Source: Adineta vaga
Taxonomy: Eukaryota > Rotifera
Assembly: GCA_021613535.1 (NCBI GenBank)
Contig: CP075495.1
Location: 496,001 to 560,000, forward strand
DNA: 64,000 nucleotides
Reading direction: 5' to 3'
Part shown: positions 55,689 to 64,000 of the stretch, in pieces
Layout of the letters: each line of letters opens with the position of its first letter
Position numbering within the stretch: the stretch's first letter is position 1
Position numbers and translations under genes: made by a program
The notes under the pieces: model-generated
Told to the model about the DNA's origin: nothing
Databases searched by the model: none
What the model saw: only the letters and a program-made list of their open reading frames with translations

Positions 55689-57293
55689 ATGGATTTGATT
55701 ACATTTCTAATTCTTATCATTTCTCTTCTATTTCTAAAAGGTTAGTAAACTATAATTATCTCATTGCTTTGATTATCAATATCTTATTTCGAGATCAAAC
55801 CATCGCATCATCTAATTATTTATGTCATGAAAATAATATTGATGTTGAATTTTCATTGTCAACATCAGATCATTCTGCATCGAATTCAACATCAACTTGT
55901 TCTTTACAACAATGTAATGTAACTTCAACTGATTATCAAACTTGTTCTTTATCACCAACACCTTGTTTTAATTATCGTACAATAAACAATGTTAGTTATT
56001 GTGCTCCTGCTATTCAATGTTCAATTTTGAAATTATGTGATAATACGACATATAGTTGTGTATCAAATAGTTCAATATGTGTTGTTAATTCATGTTGTTC
56101 AACATCAACTGTATGTTTACCTGAGATGGTTACGAACTTCTGTCTACGAGGTAAGAATTAATATTTATTTAGTTTAGGATGGATGGTTGTGATTATCAGC
56201 TGAGAATATATATTGCTTACGTTCATCCTTAATTTTTAACGTTTCCAAAAAGGATAGGTTACTAATCAAAATCAGCAATGATTCAAATTATTTTATTTTG
56301 AATTGTATTTAGAAAAGAATCTTTGTTTTTTTAGGATGGACACTAACTGGAAATATGAATGTTGAACGATATGCTCATACAGCATCCGTATTATCGAATG
56401 GAAACGTATTAGTTACTGGTGGATATAATGGTAGTGTCTTTCTCACAAGTGCTGAATTGTATGATCCAACGACGGGTATTTGGACAATAACAGGAGATAT
56501 GAATGTTGAACGATATGCTCATACAGCATCCGTATTATCGAATGGAAAAGTGTTGGTTACTGGTGGTATTTATCTCAGAAGTGCTGAAATATATGATCCG
56601 TTGACAGGTATTTGGACAATAACAGGAGATATGAATGTTGAACGATATGCTCATACAGCATCCGTATTATCGAATGGAAAAGTATTAGTTACTGGTGGAT
56701 ATAATGGTAGTGTCTTTCTCACAAGTGCTGAAATATATGATTCGTCGACAGGTATTTGGACAATAACAGGAGATATGAATGTTGAACGATATGCTCATAC
56801 AGCATCCGTATTATCGAATGGAAACGTATTAGTTACTGGTGGATATAATGGCAGTGTCTTTCTCACAAGTGCTGAAATATATGATTCGTCGACAGGTATT
56901 TGGACAATAACAGGAGATATGAATGTTGAACGATATGCTCATACAGCATCCGTATTATCGAATGGAAAAGTGTTGGTTACTGGTGGTATTTATCTCAGAA
57001 GTGCTGAAATATATGATTCGTCGACAGGTATTTGGACAATAACAGGAGATATGAATGTTGAACGATATGCTCATACAGCATCCGTATTATCGAATGGAAA
57101 AGTGTTGGTTACTGGTGGTATTTATCTCAGAAGTGCTGAAATATATGATTCGTCGACGGGTATTTGGACAATAACAGGAGATATGAATGTTGAACGATAT
57201 GCTCATACAGCATCCGTATTATCGAATGGAAAAGTATTAGTTACTGGTGGACAATATGGTAGTGCTATTCTCACAAGTGTTGAATTATATTGA
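55689..57293 (+). CDS. Secreted kelch-repeat (seven-bladed) protein
   Basis: Three exons (55689-55740, 55794-56150, 56335-57293), phase-1 GT-AG introns, 455 aa. A signal peptide (DLITFLILIISLLFL) is followed by a Cys-rich linker of about 120 residues with many spaced cysteines (CSLQQCNVTSTDYQTC and onward), probably a disulphide-bonded module. Then come seven kelch units of 43-47 residues, each with MNVERYAHTASVLSNGxVLV, TGG, and a closing EIYDSSTGIWTITGD. Seven units suit one closed beta-propeller. Two blade variants alternate (GGYNGSVFLTSAE and GGIYLRSAE) and units are nearly identical at DNA level, so expansion or homogenisation is recent. The last unit ends at SVELY without the strand-closing segment; the GWTLTGN at the start of exon 3 may complete it. 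Likely an extracellular binding protein. Confidence 0.88.
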
Positions 57294-57806
57294 TTCATAT
57301 TGATTTGGACGTTATTTGTCTTGGAGACTGAAATATAGAATTTAATCTTGTGATAGTCGATTCATTGAGTAGTGAAAATTTCTATAAAATCTCTTTAATT
57401 AAATAAAAATATAAATCACATTAATTAGGATGAAAAAATCGATTGTCTTTTTATTGAATTGTTTTATTATTAACTTTACCAAAAATAACAATAATCAACA
57501 TCTAATGTTATTTGATTTTCTACTCAATATGAGCAGCTGTTGCCCAAGAAATATTATCGAAAAGAAGAAAAAAGAACGTATTGATAGATAATAAAAGTTT
57601 AGTTTTGCGATTTTCTTACTGAAAACATCAATAAAGATTTGTCATCATTTCGTTTTACTAGTCCCTAATAAACTATAGGATAATCAGATTTGTAAGATTT
57701 AAATATATATTTGTATTATTATTGAAAGCAAGAAAAGAAAAAGAAATAAGATGAATTCTCACACTACAATTCTAATTTTCATTTAGTTCAGAATCAATTT
57801 CGTTTT
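57294..57806. other. Intergenic, no gene seen
   Basis: AT-rich spacer between the convergent kelch gene and the GH27 pseudogene; no repeat recognised. Confidence 0.35.
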
Positions 57807-59464
57807 CTAAGCATGAAGTTTAATTTTCAACATCATCACTGAATGAGGATCAATATTTGGCGATGTAAAGTTATTACGAGAGAGTCCGAGTATCTGTTGT
57901 TTCCATACATCTTCAACAAGAGCTGAATCATGAATAGAAAATCCAATATCACTCCATTGAACAGTAACAGGTTCACTTGTACTATTCCGTCGATTTAATA
58001 AAACAACAGCTACTGACCCATCATCAAGAGCACCTACCCATACTTCTAATTCCAGTACTTGTGTTAAAAATCCACCATTCTGTTTATTCTGAAATGTCAA
58101 CTATAGAATTCTATGTACGTTGTTGACCGTCACTTTTGTTACATGTATAAACATCTACAGCCGGTCCTGCTGAACGAAATGTCTGCAAATAATACATCAT
58201 GTTGAACTTTACCATTTTTCATTCATTTGGGAAACAATTGGTTGATCAGCTGTATTGACGATCCATTGTCGATTTTGCCTTGACATTTTGCTTGTGAATC
58301 GTTAATATGACAATCAGCCACGACGATGTTCGCTCCGTCAGTGGTATCACAATTTTCAATGGACAAACATCTTCCATCTGGAACTGATCGAATCGATCCA
58401 TCTTCAGGATTATATTTCCATTGAAGACGTTTTGGTTGAATATTCGACGAAGATGATGAACAATTAGTAAGACCAACAATCGTTGATCTATTCAATGATT
58501 GTGACCATGCAAAGGCAACCTTCTTTCATTTAATACCTAATACATCCTAATTGATGGCAATGACTTCAGAATTCGTAAGAGTTGCTAGAGTAGCTGCAAT
58601 CATATCACTAATGTCACATCCAATGATCAGTGGTGTTTTGCTAATAGCCCAAAGAGAAAATGTGTGACATATTTAGCATCAGTCATACCATCATTACCCA
58701 CTTCGAGCACTAAAGATAAACAAAGATACATTTACAAAACCTTCGTATTATGATCTTATACAGCATCAATGTTATTAAACATTGATTTCCAATTATCTTG
58801 AATATCATCTGTTGCCCAACGAGCTGGTTGATCGACAACCCACCCTCAAGTATCATACCACATATAATCAATCAAAATAATTGAGAGACGTTTTCCTGAA
58901 CATACCACATATGGAATAGAAAATCTGTCTTCCAGTGGCATTTAATGCATCTCTCATCAGTGGATATCTTACATAGGGAGTAGTTCCATCTGTATTACAA
59001 TTGTCATGTTTTAGAATCCCGCATCTTTTAGTATAAATTTCAACTAAATAGATAGAAAGAATTCATCGCTATACCTGAATAGAACCCAAATTTAAGTTTT
59101 CTTCAGTGCACATAGTCAGCAAATGATGCAATACAACTTGGAAAAGCTTTTGAATCTGCTTAAATAGTACCATTCGCATCAGAATAATGAAGCAGAGATG
59201 ATATCGATATTATTAAGAGAACAAACCAAATTCGAAACCAACGGCAGCAAGACCTGTTGATACCATTAAATCTGCTGTTTTTTCAATAAGTTTTTGATTG
59301 ATATGACATCTAAAATGATTCCAACCTTTAAGAGAAGAACTGTTTAACTCTTTCTCTCTATTAGCACGTTATATACCCATCTGAGGTGTTAGACTGAGAC
59401 CATTATTAAGTTGATATGAAGTATGAATATAAATAATCACGAACAATAGTTTCAAAACTATCAT
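57807..59464 (-). pseudogene. Alpha-galactosidase (GH27) with ricin-type insert, decayed
   Basis: Pieces in family order: signal peptide and NGLSLTPQMG (ATG 59464); after an intron, GWNHFRCHINQKLIEKTADL and VSTGLAAVGFEF; then SDANGTI, SKAFPSCIASFADYV and [50 protein letters not shown]; a LWAISKTPLIIGCDISDM segment; a ricin B-like segment (WKYNPEDGSIRSVPDGRCLS); and the C-terminal beta domain (ELEVWVGALDDGSVAVVLLN to SVMMLKIKLHA). The functional enzyme removes terminal alpha-galactose from glycans. Here TAA and TGA interrupt the frame inside the IQADSK- and DYVHS-type positions, the VNLDDCW segment of the catalytic barrel is missing after EF, and further stops separate the ricin and C-terminal parts. 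It is therefore not expected to yield an active enzyme. Confidence 0.85.
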
Positions 59465-60275
59465 TTTGTTTTGTCATACGTTCTCAATATAAAAATGAAT
59501 TGTTAACGAAAGAATCTGATTCATTTATTCCTAATTTTATTGATGACTACATCGATGCATGCGGAGTAAAATGGTATTCTATGCCTTTGTCAAATATTAA
59601 TGACTAAGCAAAGAATAGAATATGTGTGAACAATATATGTCCTCGTTTTATAATCGCACACACACAAACCAATATTCTACTTATAACCAAAAGATGAACT
59701 TGGGGGATGCTTCGAAAGATTATTTCTCTATTTTCAGTATTTTCTATAACAAAATCAAACGTTTGATGCAAATGTATTTTAAATATACAATAACAAATAC
59801 GTAAGTATCGAACAAAATAATGTATTTTAGTAGTGAGCGATAATTATAAGTTTGTTTTATACGTCGTAAAATACTACGTGCACACTATAGTCGTACGTAG
59901 ATTGCTTTTCGTTACTAATTTTTTTATTTTACTTTAACCTTTTTTCTACTATGACTGAAACGATATTATTATATCGAAAATATGACACAACATTATCGAT
60001 CCAACGAGAACAAACGATTTTGTCATGCATAATGAATATCCTTTCTTTTGACGTTGTTTATTTGACATGAAAATATTTAGTCATAGGAGAAAATGTTTAA
60101 AAAAAGAAAAGGTGAGTATTTATATAAACAAATAGAACGAAGTTGTTTTTTCTTTATTTTTACACTATGAACAGTAAACCTATAGAGTCGATTAAAAGAA
60201 TTTCAACTGTTTTTGTCACATTTTAAATTTTTTTTACTTGTCTTATCTATACATCGATTTCTTAAAAACATATTC
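59465..60275. other. Divergent intergenic region, no gene seen
   Basis: Spacer between the GH27 pseudogene start and the FG-GAP gene start. A weak open stretch at 59622-59804 has no recognisable content. Confidence 0.35.
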
Positions 60276-63200
60276 ATGGATATCGAAGTGATAAGAATCG
60301 AACAGTCTACAAATGCTGAACACCATCAATCGACTGGAAGACATATAATTTCATATGCAAAGGACAAAGTATTAAAAGCACAGTTTGTATATTCATTAGT
60401 AGTTCTTCTTTTTAATTAACTTCTATTATTCATAGAAAGAAAATTGGTTCTCGTTTGCTTTTTATATTATTTTCAATATTGACATGTATTTCAATGATTA
60501 TTGGAATTCTAGTTGTTTATTATACTGTACCAAAACAAAGTGAGTTATTGACAAAAAATTTCTAAATAAAACTTTAATTTCTTTATTAAAAGATCATATT
60601 TGTCAAATGACATATAAACAAACAATAAAAAGTTTAATTATTCATAATTCACAACCAAGATCAATTGATATTGGTGATCTTAATTATGATAATCAAATGG
60701 ATATTGTTGTTGCTAATACTGGTACAAATACAATTGGAATTTTTATTTCAATTAATAATGAAACGTTTCATAATCAACAAATTTATTCAACTGGATTAAG
60801 ATCTCAACCATATTCACTTGTTCTTAATTATTTTAATAATGATCATTATTTAGATATTGCTGTAGCAAATTATGGAACGAATAATATTGGTCTTTTCTTT
60901 GGTCAAGGTAATGGAACATTTCAAGATCAAATATTAATTTCAACAAATTCATTTCGTCCTTGGTTTATTGAATCTAATGATTTGAATAAAGATAATTATT
61001 CTGATTTAGTTGTTATTTTCTATGGAACAGATAACATGGGTATTCTTTTTGGTAAAAATGATGGATTTTTTGATAAATTAATCATCTATTCAACTGGTTA
61101 TGATTCTCTTCCACATTCATTAGCAATCAAAGATTTAAATAATGATCAATATTTAGATACTGTTGTAACTAATTATGAAACAAATAATGTTGAAATCTTT
61201 TTTAATTATGGAAATGGAACATTTCAAAATCCAGTTGTTTATTCAACAAATTCTAATTCTCATCCATCATCTGTTGTTATTAGTGATTTAAATAATGATG
61301 GCGAATTATATATGATTATTGATAATTTTAATGATAATTATATCGTTATTTTTTATGGGATTGGTAATGGAAGTTTTATTCGACGAAATTTTTATTCAAC
61401 TGGAGAAAATTCATCACCACAATATCTTTGTATTGGAGATTTTAATAATGATCATCGAATGGATATTCTTGTTGCAAATCTTGCTGGGAATAATGTTGGT
61501 ATTCTTCTTGGAAAAGATAATGGAACTTTTGAATCGATGATTCCTTATTCGAGTAGTATTGGATCACAACCATGGTTTGCAACTATTGGTCATTTTAATA
61601 ATGATACTTATCTAGATATTGTCTCTTCAAATAGCGATTTTGGAACAATAACTATTTGGTTTGGATTGGGTGATGGTTCTTTTACTAATATGACAATATA
61701 TTCTACTGATGTTTATGGTAGACCATTTGGGATCACTGTTGGCGATGCTAATAACGATAATCATTCCGATCTTATCTTTGCAAACTACAATATCTGATAT
61801 GCCAGGTGTTTTCTTAGGCCATAGTGACGGAAGTTTTACATTGATGACATCAATTCCGATTGAGATTTCTGACGATGGTTTTATGATTGTTCTTGCTGAT
61901 TTTAATGGAGATAATTATTTGGATTCTGCCATTTCATACATCAATTCAGCAATCATAGGTGTTTCTTTTGGTAATGGAGATGGTACATTTAAGAGCAGAG
62001 CTATTTATTCAACTAAAGATATTGGTCAACCATATTATTTAGCTGCAATTGATTTTAATAATGATAATTATATCGATATTGCTGCGACAATTTTGAGTTC
62101 GAGTGAAGTTGCTATTTATTTCAATGATGGTCAGGGTAATTTTGAACTTGCAAGATTATATTCAACGAAATACGGTTCAAATCTCTATGCTCTGGCGATC
62201 GCTGATCTTGATCATGATAATCAATTAGAAATTATTGCGACTTATTGGGGTACGGGTTATGTTGGAATATTAACTCAATATAATGCTGCAAAATTTACTA
62301 ATCAATCAACATATTCAACAGGATCTGCTCCACGTCCATATTCATTAGCGATAGGTGATTTTAATCTTGATAATCAAACAGATGTTGTTATTGCTAAGTC
62401 TGCAACTGATAATTTAAGTATTCGTTTTGGTTCAAATAATGATACATTTACAAATGAAATAATCTATGAAATAGGAAGTGATTCTTATCCACAATATGTG
62501 ATTACAAATGATGTTAATAAAGATAATTATTTAGATCTTATTGTTGTTAATTCAAAAAGTAATACAATGAGTTTAATGTATGGATATGGAAATGGTTCAT
62601 TTGCCAATCAACTAATTTATTCAACTGGAGATAATTCACATCCTTATTCAATTGTTATGAATGATGTAAATAATGATCAAAGAAATGATTTAATTATTGC
62701 TAATGAAGGAAAAGATAATATTGGAATATTTCTTGGATTTGACTATACAACTTTTATGAATGTAAATACTTATTTGATTGAAAATCATACAACACCATAT
62801 AGTGTTGTTGTTAATAATTTTAATAATGATAATGAACTTGATATTGCTGTTGTTTTTTATGATAGTTCGAATTTAGCGATTCTTCTTGGACAAGGTAATG
62901 GAAGTTTTATTATTTCAATGTCCTATTCTATAGGAGATGATTTATTTATATCCATTTATGTTGGTTGCAAATGATTTAAACAACGATAAACAATTAGATC
63001 TTATTGTTGTTATCTATGGTCTAAGTAGTGTTGGCATTTTTCTTGGATTTGGCAATGGAACGTTTGCTCCTATAATAACATCTTCAACTGGAAAATATTC
63101 CGGTCCTAAATATGCTGCTATTGATGATGTTAACAGTGATAATGTATCAGATATTATCTCAGCAAATTATGGTGCTAATACAATAAGTATTCTGATCGGA

Positions 63201-64000
63201 TTAGGTAATGGAAGTTTTATTCTGATGGATACATATTCAACTGGAGATTTTTCTGGCATACAAGCAGTTGCTATCAATGATTTAAATAATGATGGGCATG
63301 CTGATATCGCCGTGATTAATTATCTTATTAGTAATATGATCATTTTTCTTGGTTATGGAAATGGAAGTTTTACAAAACAAGTGACCTATAATATTTGTTA
63401 TCAATGTTGGCCAATATGGATAACAATAAATGATTTTAATAAAGATAATAATCTTGATATTGCTGTAACCACATATAATAATGAATACATAGGTATTTTT
63501 CTTAGTTATGGCAATAGTAGTTTTGCTAACGCTGTTTATTATTCAACTGGTGATGGTTCGGGTCCAACATGTCATAGCGTTGGTGATTTTAATAATGATA
63601 ATATCTTAGATATTGCTGTCGCAAATACTGGCATTGATAATATAGTTATTTTATTTGGATTTGGCGATGGAACATTTCTATTAGGACGGGCTTATTCAAC
63701 TGGAAAAGGATCAATTCCACAAGCAGTTAGTCTTGGTGATTTTAATCATGACAAACAATTAGATATTGTTGTTGTTAATTCACAATCAAATGATATTCAA
63801 ATCTTTCTTGCTAATGGTCGTGAACCTTTTGCAGGCATAAAGAAATTCGATACTGGTGATGGATCAAAACCTCATTCAATTGCTGTGAATGACTTGAATC
63901 ATGATGAATGGATGGATATTGTTGTAATTAATTATGGAACTGATAATATTGGTATTTTACTTGGATCTGGTAATGGAAATTTTCATAACATGACAACATA
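60276..64000 (+). CDS. FG-GAP/VCBS-repeat type II membrane protein, two frameshifts, runs off the right edge
   Basis: Exons 60276-60382 and 60436-60539, and a long exon from 60593 to the edge. A short cytoplasmic tail and one membrane helix (LLFILFSILTCISMIIGILV) precede more than 20 repeats of about 48 residues. Each has a DxNNDxxxD calcium loop, IVVANxGxNxIGIFLG, and a closing GNGTFxxxxxYSTG; these are FG-GAP blades like those of integrin propellers. The frame shifts by +1 near 61785-61800 (ANYN then MPGVFLGHSDG) and again near 62940-62960 (then LVANDLNNDKQLD), after which it stays open to 64000. Homology continues straight across both points, so each is a single-base event: either sequencing error or the first steps of decay. 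Expected site: cell surface, ligand binding. Confidence 0.82.

Noticed and set aside
59622-59804. 60-codon plus-strand frame
   Set aside because: No domain, no splice partner, in an AT-rich spacer.

Overview
The window reads as nuclear DNA of a bdelloid rotifer (Adineta/Rotaria type). It is AT-rich, most introns are about 45-110 bp with GT-AG ends, and several families favour this group: class A 7TM receptors with stacked extracellular beta-domains, an ADP-ribosyltransferase-TPR fusion, a WWE-ADP-ribosyltransferase, FG-GAP and NHL beta-propellers, and a remnant of a non-ribosomal-peptide-synthetase-like adenylation domain. Short islands of TGTGGG, which is the telomere repeat reported for bdelloids, are scattered through the intergenic DNA. 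The species is not determined. I spliced genes by hand from frame continuity, GT/AG signals and paralogue boundaries; exon coordinates are in the evidence fields.

Layout. 1-5551: start of an NHL-repeat secreted protein running off the left edge, a Ginger-like miniature transposon, and an eight-exon adhesion-like receptor with one in-frame stop. 5928-11439: ART-TPR protein, a receptor paralogue that has lost its 5' end next to telomere-like repeats, and a WWE-ART protein on the other strand. 11440-24190: gene-poor, with three miniature inverted-repeat elements nearby (10081, 12138 and 14479, the last hAT-like) and a satellite of about 73 copies of a 94-bp unit (15170-22060). 24192-30405: a neuropeptide-type receptor, an LRR protein and a C-type lectin/EGF protein. 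31345-34533: tandem C2-domain genes (second copy frameshifted) and a membrane-anchored, catalytically degenerate RNase III-like protein. 34890-43490: a mucin-like membrane protein built from micro-exons, a secreted tandem-repeat protein ending each repeat in AQYPxYA, a dual-specificity phosphatase, a secreted coiled-coil/Thr-rich protein and an unknown three-exon gene. 43679-51542: two unknown intronless genes, a GPI-anchored fragment, a chitin-binding protein, an eight-exon M14 carboxypeptidase and a glycine-zipper peptide. 51738-55135: a chimeric protein joining an adenylation-domain fragment, a nucleotidyltransferase-like motif and many membrane helices. 55689-64000: a seven-bladed kelch protein, a decayed GH27 alpha-galactosidase with a ricin-type insert, and an FG-GAP type II membrane protein broken by two 1-nt frameshifts and running off the right edge.

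There are no operons. The genes are mostly secreted, cell-surface or signalling proteins typical of an accessory region. Several broken reading frames and a satellite edge full of tiny insertions could be real decay or long-read consensus error; this affects how the pseudogene calls should be read.
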